The position numbers were made by a program, and so were the translations under genes. A stretch of 39,026 bases of DNA from Acanthaster planci (lineage: Eukaryota > Echinodermata > Asteroidea > Valvatida > Acanthasteridae), in the NCBI RefSeq assembly GCF_001949145.1, contig NW_019091414.1, forward strand, positions 332,361-371,386. Direction: 5' to 3'. The notes under the pieces are model-generated. The model did not search any database, had not been told where the DNA came from, and saw only the letters and a list, made by a program, of their open reading frames with translations. Below are positions 23,119 through 34,175 of this stretch, piece after piece. Every line of letters begins with the position of its first letter. The first letter of the stretch is position 1.

Positions 23119-25365
23119 AGGTCAACTCGCCCCCTGACCGACTCGCCCCTGACCGACTCGCCCCCTAGGAACGTCAAGCAAATATGGCCGGCCCAATGTA
23201 TTTTTTAAAAAATGGTTCTAACCAACGACGCGACACGAACGACTCACGGACGGTGATGGATACTGGACATCACCACCAATCACTTATTTATTCAAACGCT
23301 TCCTACGTCCACTGTCTGATTAGGTTATTTGTACATCCAATATACCCTCAGGATCAACAACTTCGAACCCTCCGTCCCATTAATATTTGGGTATGTGACT
23401 GAGGTCCGTAGAAAGGACGCAGCTGGGCAGATCATGGCAGATAGAAATAGTGGCGTATCTAGGGGGGGTAGCAAGGGGGGACATGAGCCCCGGGTGCCAC
23501 ATTTGGGGGTAAAAAAGAAGAGGGGAAAAAAGAAGGAAAAAAAGACGAGATCGAAAACCAACATTACACCTGTTGTTTCATATCATGGCAACATGGGGCC
23601 CATTTGGAGCCGTGTTTTCATATATGGTTTTTATTTTACCCTTTAACACGCTACAGATTACTCCACTCAATATTCCCTGCAGGGGTCAAAATAAGCGCCA
23701 ATAGTAAGGGCAGAATTAGGTTTGATGCAGGGTGGAATAGGATGATGGCACATTAATGTGTGTTTTTGACGTGCTTTTCAACTCAGCGAGGCTTTTTCAA
23801 TTCACAGGGCTTTACCGAGTGTGCCAGTCACCAGTCACTCTTCGCTTGTTGAAAAAAACGCATGATGAGGGATTAAACGGAGTGACACGATGCAGTCGGC
23901 TTCCTCAGTCGGCCTCCCTTGTTTGGTCCGCTAAGCAGCAAAAGGTGATGAACCGTCTCAATCAATGCATTGGCGGTGAATCAACAGAATGGGTAACGAG
24001 ACCAACAAGGTTCAACTATTTTTGAAAGACCGTGGATTTGCCAGCCGATGTTCAATGTTACCCATAGTAACCTTTCTCAATCCCCCAATTTTAATATGAA
24101 TTTACAAACACCCAAGGGGGGTTATGGTTCGGCGTATAGACGTTCTGAGAAAGTTTGACCATTATGTTCTTGGTTCAAGGCGGGGTTTTTAATTGCATGC
24201 TTTTGGTTGTTAAAATAAACTACTTATAAAATACTGATGCAGAGTCATGTCTTTCCGGGACTGAGAAAGATTGTTAAGCTTGGATCAGTTCGAGTCACAT
24301 CGCCTTTTTCTCTAGGTAATCCGGTTTCCTCCTGCCTCTTCTGGATTTAGTGAATTGAATTGGGAAACTGATTGATTCATGAATAAAACGTACAGCTGGC
24401 GCAAATAGCGCCTGATCTGCAAAACACCATTAATTTGTGTAATTTTTCTTCCTACTTTGGAATTGAATATCTTTGAGAGTGTTTTTAATTTGTTTACTGG
24501 TAATGGGCACCAGATGACAAGCAGGCTAATCTTGTTGTATAGTGACCAGTTCCGTTGTTATGTACCCAGTTCAGACAAGCGCTGGCAGAGTCGACCCAAA
24601 ATGTTTAAATTTATTTTTGGGAGTGATTTTAACTCGTGATATTCGTATTTTTTCTTCCTTTTTTGGAATTTTATATCTTTGAGAGTGTTTTTAATTTCTT
24701 CACTAGTAACTTAATGTATATTCTTCCGGTAGCTTTTTTAAACGATGTGATGTAGTTGAGAAGACATTCCAATCTTGTCAATATCCTTTTGGTGTTTCCC
24801 TATCTAGTTATACCTGACTAAAATAATTATAACTTACCCCTTTGTCATAAATCATGTCTCCTTGACACTTCCGTAGGTTTGCGTCACCAGACATTATGCC
24901 TAATATGTACCATTTTTTATCCGAAATAGTCCACAAAGTTAATTAATATGGCCATATATTGTAGAGTGCGGGTGTTGCGGCGCACAAAATCCCATAGGCA
25001 ATACACAGGAAACGCTGCGCCATGGCCCATACACACGATAATACTGAATTAGTTTTACCAATATCAAAAAATATTTTTACCCCCAGATTCCACAGAAAGG
25101 GAATATCAACCAAGCTTTAAACATTTTAACTATCATATTTCTCAACTTTGAGTGCCCACTGCAAACCCCAGAACCTATTTTTAAGGGCAGCAATCACCGA
25201 TTCCATCTCTGACTGATTGTGTTTTTTATTAAATGGTGAATGGGCCGGCCATACGTGCTTGGCTAACTTAGGGGGCGAGTTGGCTAGGGGGCGAGTCGGT
25301 CGGGGCAAGTCGGTAAGGGGCGAGCTGGGGGCAGCCGGGCGAGTCGGCCAGGGGCGAGTTGACCT
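23119..25365. mobile_element. 2.25-kb transposon-like element with GGGGCGAGT-rich terminal inverted repeats
   Basis: The left end begins AGGTCAACTCGCCCC (23119-23133) and the right end finishes GGGGCGAGTTGACCT (25351-25365), an exact 15-bp inverted pair. Internal to these lie tandem copies of a ~14-bp GGGGCGAGTCGGTC-type subrepeat, two to three on the left and about seven on the right. The inner edges match again (GGCCGGCCCA near 23188-23197, TGGGCCGGCC near 25240-25249). The interior has no recognisable transposase, so it is non-autonomous. It carries a G-rich segment near 23446-23530 that looks like a nested repeat. The flanks show no clear target-site duplication, so the superfamily is unknown. 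Confidence 0.7.
24439..24711. repeat. Direct repeat, ~65-bp copies about 207 bp apart
   Basis: The block TATCTTTGAGAGTGTTTTTA with flanking TTTTTCTTCC...TTGGAATT occurs at about 24439-24503 and again at about 24647-24711, inside the 2.25-kb element. Confidence 0.6.
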
Positions 25366-25404
25366 ACAATCGTTCAGCGCATCCATAAATGGTACACCAT
25401 AACC

Positions 25405-25492
25405 ATAGAGAATGACTATGCGTTTTCTAACACTCCCCTAGTAGAGAATGACTATGCGTTTTTAACACTCCCATAGAGAATGACTATGCGTT
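25405..25492. repeat. Three-copy minisatellite upstream of GSTO copy D
   Basis: TAGAGAATGACTATGCG starts at 25406, 25442 and 25474 (periods 36 and 32), separated by AACACTCCC. The array ends about 150 bp before the copy D start codon, so it lies in the presumed promoter or 5' untranslated region. Confidence 0.75.
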
Positions 25493-25643
25493 TTTGTTAT
25501 TGACTTTAAGTTATGTTTTTGACTATGATTTATAAAACTACCTGCACAACTTAGGCCCAGGCCAGTACATGTAGTTGTTGCGGGCTGTGGAAGGCCTTCC
25601 AAAACTTGTGATTGAATCCACCGATCAGCTGAACATAGCCAGT

Positions 25644-28600
25644 ATGTCGGTAAAACACCTTGAAGCAGGTAATATTGCAAGTTGCAGCTTCGCATGCCGT
25701 ATTCTGCCATCAGTGTTGTAGTCGAGACCTTTATGTCCGAGACTGAGACCAAGACATTCGAGACCGAGACCAGCTCTTTCAAGACCGAGACCAGAACTTC
25801 GAGACCAACTTTTGCAGTTCGAGACCGAAATGACCGAGACCTTGCACAACATATACAATATATAGGCCTACATGATGTAGTTCATTGATGGTAAACGTGG
25901 TGGACAATTGGCATCAGCAAAATTAAGTGCAAATTTTACATGTAAAGCACACATTCCAGCTTTGATTTCATTCTTTATCGTGAATACCATGTCGTACATG
26001 TTCCAAGCATACATCATACATGCGGAATTGCGTGCAGTTCGGAACTAGACTCATTTGGAGGTAAACTTGCGCTGCAAGCAGCACTGCTATATACATATGT
26101 GTGCTGTATGTACCGTACGATCCGGGTACGGGATTTTGCCGTGGCCGAGCATGAATTGTTGACGCACATTTTCTGCATTTCTGTCATGGTCTCGGCAGGT
26201 CTCTGGTGGGGGACCCGAGACCTCGGCATCCGAGACCAAGACCGAGACCAGCCCTCCCGAGACCGAGACTCTTGTAGGCTGAGACCAAGACAGAGACCGA
26301 GACCTCAAAAAAGGTCTCGAGACCTAGACCAGGTCTTAAGACCTTCAACACTGTCTACCACGGTTCTACAGCGGCGTAAGCAAAGGTGTGGTTAGGGCTG
26401 GGGGCGAGGGGGTTAGGGCCTAAATGTCTGTAGGCCTACTTCCGAAACTGGGTTCTACAAACCTTATTTATATATGTAGATAGCCATGTAAACACAATTT
26501 GGCTGCTTTGATTGTGCCAACCAACCCTTCCGTCACAGTTAGGCCTATTTTGTGCAATCAAATTTCATATGCATGCCTTCTTGGTGAAGTTTAAATAGAT
26601 GTCAGATAGCACGTGTAATTTTTCTTGCAACTGTGAATGGTGCACAAGAAGAAGATAAAAGCACTGGTGTCAGAGTTTGGAAATATGTGGATGATTTCAC
26701 TCTTGGTGAAACCAGGTCATAAGAACATTCAAGTCGGATCCAGAATAGTCTAGAGTCTTTACGCAACTGGGCTGAGAACAATAAACTCAAACTAAACCCT
26801 TCAAAATGCCAGGCCATGCAGATCTACTTTGGCCAGAGACGTGTTCCCATGCTAGATCTAAAATGGCTCTGGTTGGAAAGGTAAAACTTCTTGGTAATAT
26901 CATACAAGATGATCTGAAATGGAACATGGTCAATTAGACTCCATAATAACCAAATCTAGCAGGAAAATTATTTATGCTGAGAAAACTCAAAGAAGCCGGA
27001 TTTAGTGCTCAAGAATTATTAACTGTTTATAAGGGGTACATTCGTCCTATTGTTGAGTATGCAGCTCCCTTATGGAATGGACTCGGAGACCTTACCCGGT
27101 GGCAGGTGTCACAGATTGAGAAAATCCAGAAAAGAGTTTACCGTTACATGCTCTCCCCTGATTATAAATCCTATGACAAGGCTGTGGCTACTCTGCAACT
27201 TGACACTCTTGAACATCACAGGGTGCTTATCTGCAGAAAATTGGCCAAAAAATCTAGCCGGTCTTCTGAATTCTCATGCTGGTACTCGGCCCCCGAGTAG
27301 GGCTCTTCAATGACCTTGCATAAGCAAAACATCCTTGGAACATTTAAATGCAAGACTCAGCAGTTCAAAGGTAGTCCCTTGCCTGATTTAACAACTTTGC
27401 TCAATCAAAAATGATAAATGGGTATACACAAGGATATACGCTTAACGATTAATGTTTCTTTTACAAATCAAAGCCAATTAAGTGCATGCTTATAACCCCC
27501 TAGACAACATTCCGTTTTTCCATGTGAGTCCTCAGAAGTGTTTAATTTTCTTGGATTTTATTCATTTTTTTGTCGTGCCTATTTTATAATGGAGTGAATA
27601 TTAAACCTCTCCCTTTTATCTCATTTTCACATTGTAATATTATTTTTGAGTTAATTACTTTTGGTTGTAAATGACATGCAATTTAGTTTCTAGCTGCAAG
27701 GTGTCATGTTTTTAAATAAACCATAAACCACAACCAGATGGGGAGGTTTATTCACCTTATATCCTCATTAAAATGGTGAAATTCGTGACCCTTTTTGCCC
27801 ATCCACACTACAGAAAATCAGCATCATGTACGTTCAATAACTATCAGCTGTGTGATAGCTTGACCCAATCGCAACACAGCTCCTATCTCTTCCTCTTGTT
27901 TTCCGGACCCCATCCAAATGAAAGCCCGGCTAAGATTGGTCATTGGAATGGAAGCAAATTGTGCAGCTTTTCATCTGTAAGAGTTTGTACATGGCTATCT
28001 GTCAGGTTTGTATAAACCTTACAGTTCTGGAAGTAAAATATCTGAGGGACACCCCGGGGTGCAAACATTTTTCACTTTGCGCCATGGAGATTAGGCAAAT
28101 GAAATTAGATTTATTGTTTCTTGTCTCACAAAATACCTTGTTTTTGCAGAATACATAGAGTGAATACATGCAGGCCTTCAGTTGGGTCTGTACCTTATTT
28201 GGTGCTAGATGAAATAAAATGTTTTTCTAAAATTTAAAAATTTGGAAAGTGCATGGGTCGGCTATAGTTATTTATCACATGTATTTACTTACAGGTCAAC
28301 CTCTACCTCCCCTCAAAGATGGATCCATTCGTCTCTTCAGCATGAAATACTGCCCGTTTGCACAGCGCTCTCGCTTGGTTCTTAAAATCAAAGGAATCGA
28401 GTAAGATACTGATCCACATTTAGATATGCAATAAGTTTTTTTCCAAGAATCACACATCACATACCAAATGGTCTTTAGGGTCTTTTCATTTCTATGTTCC
28501 GTGTGTTTTTATGCAGTAAATTAAAAATTGTGTTTGGATCAAATGAAATAATAGCCATGAAAAATGGCTCGCAATCAAATTATTTGATAGAGAGTGTGTA

Positions 28601-31600
28601 GGCCTTATCACTAACACATTATGGGTGATTTTGCACAATGGTAGAAAGGTATTGTGGGAAGGAAAAGGGAGCAAACATTGACCCTCTTTCCTTCCCACGT
28701 CACAGTGCCTTTCGGCTATTGTGCAAAATCACCCATGTGGTATTGCAATTAGGATTACATTTCTAATGAATTTCAGGAGTTCAGCATTCAGGATTTAAAA
28801 ATGCAGGTGTACAGTTATACTCGAAAGTGCACACGATTGATCTTGTTCAGAATTCCATTTGTTGAAAAGTTTCATATTTTCAGCTTTGAGGAGATTAACT
28901 GCAACCTGACGAAAAAGCCAGAATTCCTCCTTGAACGAAATCCTGATGGAAAAGTGCCTGTCTACGAACACAATGGCGAAGTTCTGATTGAATCCACCGT
29001 CATCTGTGACTACCTAGATGAGATTTATCCTGATCCACCTCTCTACCCCAAAGATCCATTGCAGAAGGCTAAAGATAAAATTGTCGTGGCAGCTTATGGA
29101 TCAAAGGTTACCGTATTTTCATTTCAATGTCTCCTCAATATTCCTCTTTTATATCTCATAAATTTTTCTCCTGTCTTAAATAACATCCTGCTGAAGTAAT
29201 TTCTTCAATCTGTTAATGAGGTAGTTGGGTATTCCAACAGCGCATGCCGAAAATGAAAAGCATATGATGTCATTCAGACATGCGTGCAAATCTGGGAGGT
29301 CTGCCCTGTTAGCGCAGTTCTCTGCAGACTCATACATATGCCTTGTTCCTGAATAACTTTGCTTTATTGCAATACCGATCTGCTTCTGCTTCAGTAATGC
29401 AGCAGTCTCCGTCATGGGATATACAGAACCAGTCCAGTTAGGTGAATCATTACATAATATCAAATGGTCGGCTGGAGGACCATCAGGATATCTTTCTTGG
29501 AATAATTTTTGCACTATCTTTAAATGTCACCGCCAATACTCTTCTCTCTATACCCAACTGAACCATCTCAGACAATATGACGGTAATGTTATGAGCAAAC
29601 TACTGCACAGGCTTTTTGTAGGCCTAAAACCTATGCAAAGGAAATCATTGCAATCATCAAGATACTTAATGATCCACCTGGTTGCATTGTGAACACATCT
29701 GGCCTATTTATTACAAACATTTTCTAAGAGAGAGGGAGAAATGAATAGGGTTTATGCTTGCATTTCAAGTGAAACTTGGTCCCAAACCTACTTTGTCCCC
29801 CCCCCCATTACTAAGTGTGAATAAATTTAACATATTATTGGAAAGAGGGAATCTGTGGCTATAAGGGGCTACTATACTAGGCATTTTGGTGTAAAACTAA
29901 CACAATCTCCACAAAGAAGGTTTGTTGCATTTTTGATACACTCTGTAAAAGTTGCAGTTAGGGAGAATTCCAGTCCAGGCTCAGACTTGAGTCCATTTTG
30001 GGGTGGTCTTGGGACTCGGTTCAGAATCAGGCTGTTTGGGACTTATAACTTGGATCTGACTCAGTCTGTTTTGGACTCAGACTAGGATTGGACTTGACAA
30101 TTCAGACTCAAACTTCAGCTAGACTTGGGCTTTGCTCAGACTTAGATTAAAGGGACTCAACTACATCACTGCATATATAGTTGTAGATGCGTGATAGCTG
30201 GCTCAATTATCATTCAGGAACAAGTAATACATGGCTCGATGCAGTAAATGTGAAATCTTAATTTATTACACCAGGAGACTTTTTGAACCTCATTAGTTAC
30301 TCTTGTATGTCGGTTGTGATTGTCTGAATCTTGTCATTCAATCTTCAGGTTATCCCAGCCTTTTATAAGTGCTTACGGTCTGGTGCAGAAGACGATGAAG
30401 CAAATCTCATTGCTGGCTTGACGTTGTATGATGCAGAACTAAAGAAAAGAGGAACCCCATTCTTTGGTGGTAAGACTCTCGGAAGCCCAAGGATAGATTG
30501 TATAGTACTTGTACTCGCCCATTCAACTGAAGGAATGGCCTTGAAATTTCTGGAAAAGTTGTAAGAGTCAAATATATCTTTTCAAAAATCCAGTTTTTAT
30601 CTTCTCCCACACTCCACTGGACCCTCAAATAATGTAATGCCAGTAGTGTAGCCTAGCAGCACAGGCAAGACGGTGAATCTGTGTAAGTTGGACTTCAGTT
30701 GATGAAACTTTAACATTGAACCTAGTTGGGGAGAGGGGAAATATTGAATATGTGTGTGTTTGTTTTTCATGTGTATGATGTAATTACAGATTATCTTGCA
30801 AATGTTGGGGTGAAATCCAAAAACAGTCATGAAATAGTTGTAATTTGAATTATGTTGAATCTCTGAGCATATTTACTACTCAGCTTCAATGTCATGCCAG
30901 CACATTCATGTATTATATCCCTGTGTACTAAAATGTGGGTCATATTGATGCATATATTACCATAAATTGCAATCAAAACACAAGTACTATTTCCATTTCC
31001 TAAGGCTGTTTTGCCATCAAAACACAAGTACTATTTCCATTTTCTAAGGCTGTTTTTGTAACCATCATTGTAAATCTTCTCAGTGATGCATTATCTTTTG
31101 CAGGTGGAAACAGTAAGATTACCCTTCTCACTTTTGATCAAATGTAACTCTTTGTGTAATCGTTGTGAACTTAAATACAAATTTGCATACTGAAGTTTAA
31201 GCTTTAAGCTCAAGTAAAAATTACAATTTATAATCACGCATGCTAGAAAAATATACAGTGAAATTCTCATGGAGTAGGGCTTGGCATGCAGATACCAAGC
31301 TGTACACCCAAATAAATTAACATTAAACCCTTCATAATATATTATAAATCAAGTCAGTTCTTTGATTTTTTTTGCATTAAACTACGTACAGGTCAACAGC
31401 CCAGCATGGTTGACTACGTCACTTGGCCTTGGAATGAGCGTTTAATGGTCTTTGACAAGCTCATGAACACCCTGAAAGCCAAGCTACCAGACCTTGACGC
31501 TTACTTCCAGCGGATGTTAACCACACCAATGATTCAGGCTTTCAACGACAGAGAGTACTATAAGACATTCTATGAGGGCTATGCCCATGGGGATCCTCAG

Positions 31601-31612
31601 TATGACTTCTAA
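25644..31612 (+). CDS. GSTO: Omega-class glutathione S-transferase, copy D (complete, 231 aa)
   Basis: Five coding exons: 25644-25668, 28295-28400, 28884-29106, 30349-30469 and 31392-31612 (TAA), giving 696 nt and 231 aa. All introns are GT/AG with the same phases as copy B. Exon 1 encodes MSVKHLEA and is supported by near identity with copy B and by the conserved upstream CC-AG-context ATG. Omega features are intact: catalytic Cys28 in YCPFAQR, Val68-Pro69, Glu80-Ser81, [14 protein letters not shown] and [11 protein letters not shown]. The last ~25 residues (after MLTTP) are abruptly different from copies A and B, ending [10 protein letters not shown]. Intron 1 is 2.6 kb because it contains a hAT-like element and a LINE; intron 2 holds a MITE and intron 3 a hAT-like end. 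The gene still looks functional. ATTAAA near 31739 is a possible poly(A) signal. Confidence 0.92.
25711..26353. mobile_element. hAT-like non-autonomous element full of GAGACC repeats
   Basis: The ends are CAGTGTTG (25711-25718) and CAACACTG (26346-26353), an exact 8-bp inverted pair beginning CAGTG as hAT ends do. The flanking octamers are TCTGCCAT (25703-25710) and TCTACCAC (26354-26361), agreeing at 6 of 8 positions with two transitions, consistent with a decayed 8-bp hAT target duplication. GAGACC/GAGACCGAGACC hexamer arrays occupy both ends (about 25725-25850 and 26212-26340). There is no transposase. The insertion lies 43 bp into intron 1 of GSTO copy D. Confidence 0.8.
26601..27738 (+). 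mobile_element. LINE fragment (CR1/Jockey-group), frameshifted RT
   Basis: The RT catalytic motif YVDD is at 26684-26695, followed after a frameshift by [19 protein letters not shown] (about 26760-26820). After further breaks comes a clean stretch from 26974: [46 protein letters not shown] stop is at 27298-27300 and a C-terminal piece runs to about 27415. The AT-rich tail ends in AAATAAACCATAAACCA near 27713-27730. Endonuclease and N-terminal RT are missing. It is dead and sits in intron 1 of GSTO copy D. Confidence 0.85.
28621..28736. mobile_element. 116-bp MITE with 19-bp perfect terminal inverted repeats (intron 2 of copy D)
   Basis: Ends 28621-28639 and 28718-28736 are exact complements (outer sequence ATGGGTGATTTTGCACAAT). 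The interior (GGAAGGAAAAGGGAGC ... CTTTCCTTCCCA) is also largely self-complementary, so the whole unit can fold. It is the same family as 7636-7736. Confidence 0.8.
29176..29600 (-). other. Unrecognised degenerate minus-strand reading frame in intron 3 of copy D
   Basis: A minus-strand frame runs without stops from about 29529 to 29176 and starts [20 protein letters not shown] stop and a frame change interrupt the upstream continuation, which reads like REEYWR. It looks like decayed coding sequence, perhaps from a transposon, but no family was recognised. No ATG supports the 5' end, since the nearest candidate is GTG. Confidence 0.25.
29960..30171. mobile_element. Second hAT-like end with GGACTC/GACTTG repeats
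   Basis: The right end reads GGACTCAACTACATCACTG (30153-30171). Its complement agrees at 16 of 19 positions with the left end of the element at 25711 (CAGTGTTGTAGTCGAGACC). The body repeats GACTCAG and GGACTTG-like hexamers in the way that element repeats GAGACC. The left end is degenerate (somewhere near 29955-29965), and no target duplication was found. Confidence 0.5.
30972..31059. repeat. Two-copy tandem repeat, 44-bp period
   Basis: ATCAAAACACAAGTACTATT starts at 30972 and 31016, and both copies continue through CTAAGGCTGTTTT. It lies in intron 4 of copy D and is nearly exact, so it is recent. Confidence 0.85.
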
Positions 31613-32484
31613 CTGATTGGAGAAGCACTGAATTTCCACTTGAAAATGCTGTTAAGGTTTCCAAGCTGTAAACTTTGTCTTTGTCTTCATGAGCTGGTTT
31701 TGTAGATTTTAAATCATGTCATATTATTGATTGTAGGATTAAAAACAAGAGGTTTCACATGGTGCACAGATTTTCTTTTCAGTACAAAAAAGACAAAACC
31801 AGTAATTTTTGCATTTGCAAGGTTACAAGTGCTAAAGGTTAGGTGTTTGCGACTCTACTAAGCTAGTACAATATTGCTTGCTTATTCAAGGAACAAGGTT
31901 CTTGTCTCATCTGCAAGAGGTAATTAACTCAGTAGGTCTCACCCAGTTGATTAAGTAAACTGGTCATTAAGTAATTCCTAACCCTCTTGGACTATCATTA
32001 ATAACACAATCTATTGAGTAGCAAATCCAGTCAGCTTTGGTTACCATGCAAACGAAACTCTCCAAACCCAAAATATTGCATTCATTTATGCAACACCAGA
32101 GAGTCGATTTTCTCACATATGGAGACACTTCTACATCTTGTGTCATGGTCTGCACTCATGAATGATAGTGATCCAACATCATCATTCACTGTATGACCCT
32201 TGATGCTTGTAGATTCTGTTTCCTTTGCCGTCAGTGCTTTGCATTCAACTTAGTTTACTTCCAGTCAGTTAAGGCCAGTACACTATGGAGTTAAAATTCA
32301 CCACCACAAAAACACACCTCGCCATGTTTTTCCTTGAATCTGGAGTAGCTTGACATCGTACATGAGTAATTCTCTATTAATTTATTCATTTAAACACTTC
32401 AGTACTAGTTTATCTGCTCATTTTTCTCAAATATAATAGACTGGAAGTGAATTATTTTTTGTATTTTTGTATTAGTTATTCTAA
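31613..32484. other. Downstream flank of copy D
   Basis: 3' untranslated and intergenic sequence. It does not resemble the flanks shared by copies A-C, so copy D comes from a different or older duplication. No gene was recognised. Confidence 0.5.
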
Positions 32485-34175
32485 ATTGTTAAATCTTGTG
32501 AGTTTGACCTGATACCTACCTCACTTGTTAAAGATTGTATTGATGTTATTGTTCCGTATGTCACTAAGATTGTCAACAAATTGTTTTGCTCAGGTGTGTT
32601 TCCCAAATGCCTTAAAGTTTCTTACATTCGTCCTCTTTTGAAGAAGGCAAGCTTGGATAAGGAGATTTTGAAAAATTACAGACCGATCTCCAACTTAAAG
32701 TTTTTTGGCAAAACATTAGAATGTATAGTTTCCTCTAGGTTGACAGCTCTCTTGCATTGCCACAACCTGTTAAATACATTTCAATCTGCTTATAGGCCAA
32801 ATCATAGCACCGAAACGGCCCTGTTGTGAGTTCACAATGATATTTTACAAGCCCTGGATCAACAAAACATTACAGCAGTTATCCTCCTTGACTTGAGTGC
32901 AGCTTTCAATAGACCATACCATACTTCTTTCCAGACTGCATGACATCGTTGGTGTGAGAGGTCAGGCTCTTCAGTGGTTTAGCTATTACCTGGAGCTCAG
33001 ACCACAATATGTATGTGTAGGCAATGCCACATCTAACCCTGTCCATCTTGAGTTTTCTGTTCCCCAGGGCTCTGTTCTAGGCCCTCAGCTTTTCACTCTT
33101 TACACATATCCTCTGAAACATGTAATCTCATGTCATAATCTACAGTACCACATGTATGCTGATGACACTCAACTGTATTTAACCTTCAAACCTCCTCAAC
33201 AGGTGGCGGTTATTGAACTCAGAAGAATGGAGTCCTGTGTGTCCAATATTCATCAATGGATGCGGAACAACTTCCTGAAACTTAATGATGACAAGACAAA
33301 ATTTATGATCATTGGATCCCCACAACACCTAACAAAAGTCAACATTCCTTCTATTTCCATAGAAGATTCTAATATCTGTCCAGTCACTCAGACTCGTAAT
33401 CTTGGCGTCATCTTTGATTCCCACGTCATTCAAAAGTCACATTTCTCAAACTGTTTGCTCAGCTTCATTCCATATTCGCAATATTGGAAGGATTAGAAAG
33501 TATCTTACCCGCAACTCCACTGAACAAATCATCCATTCTTGTCACATCCCGCCTTTACATGGGAAATTCACGCCTCTTTGGCCTTCCATGGGAACAGCTG
33601 AATTGACTCCAGCGTACCCAGAACACAGCTGCACGTCTCTTCACATTAACCAGAAAGTCTGCTCACATCACGCCCATTCTGAAAGATCTTCACTGGTTAC
33701 CAGTCTTGTACAGGATAATCTACCAGCTTTTATTAATTGTCTATAAGGCTCTTAATAGCAAAGCCCCTTCTTACATCACGGATCTCCTCTCACCTTACAA
33801 ACAATCTCACATGCTTCAATCATGTCACAAATATCTACTTTCAGAACCCAAGTCACATAACTCATGGGGGGGGGATAAATCATTTTCAGTAGCAGCTGCT
33901 CGCCTATGGAACCAACTACCATTACATATTCGAAGTTCTGACTCCATTCATTCAAGACATCCCTGAAAACCCATCTCATGGCTCAGGCATTAAATTATTG
34001 TTTCATTAAATCTTTTTTGTTTATGTAAGACTAATTCTAGTATATGTTCGGTATTTGCATTTTTTTCTGCATATTTAGTATGTGTTGTTATGTTTCTCTG
34101 TATCTAGTGCTTTTCATTGGGTGGATATGTGCGCTTTACAAAGTTGTATTTCTATTATTATTATTATTTTTTTTT
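32485..34175 (+). mobile_element. CR1/L2-like LINE, reverse transcriptase to 3' tail, inactivated
   Basis: RT motifs occur in order: GVFPKCLKVSYIRPLLKK (from about 32596), NYRPISNL, FQSAYRPNHSTETALL, LLDLSAAF, PQGSVLGP (about 33062-33085) and the catalytic YADD at 33155-33166. After these come NLGVIFD, RNIGRIRKYLT, LQRTQNTAARLF (allowing frame changes), HWLPVLYRIIYQ and AARLWNQLPLHIR. A TGA at 32827-32829 replaces an expected Arg codon. Frameshifts occur near 32912 and 33430, and more later. The 3' end is TGCGCTTTACAAAGTTGTAT followed by TTA repeats (34150-34170), the usual microsatellite tail of CR1/L2 elements. The endonuclease is missing (5' truncated). Confidence 0.9.

Noticed and set aside
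26974-27300. 108-codon frame as a host gene
   Set aside because: Sequence ([19 protein letters not shown]) is the post-RT region of a LINE.
32897-33496. 199-codon frame as a host gene
   Set aside because: Contains PQGSVLGP and YADD reverse-transcriptase motifs; part of a truncated, frameshifted LINE.
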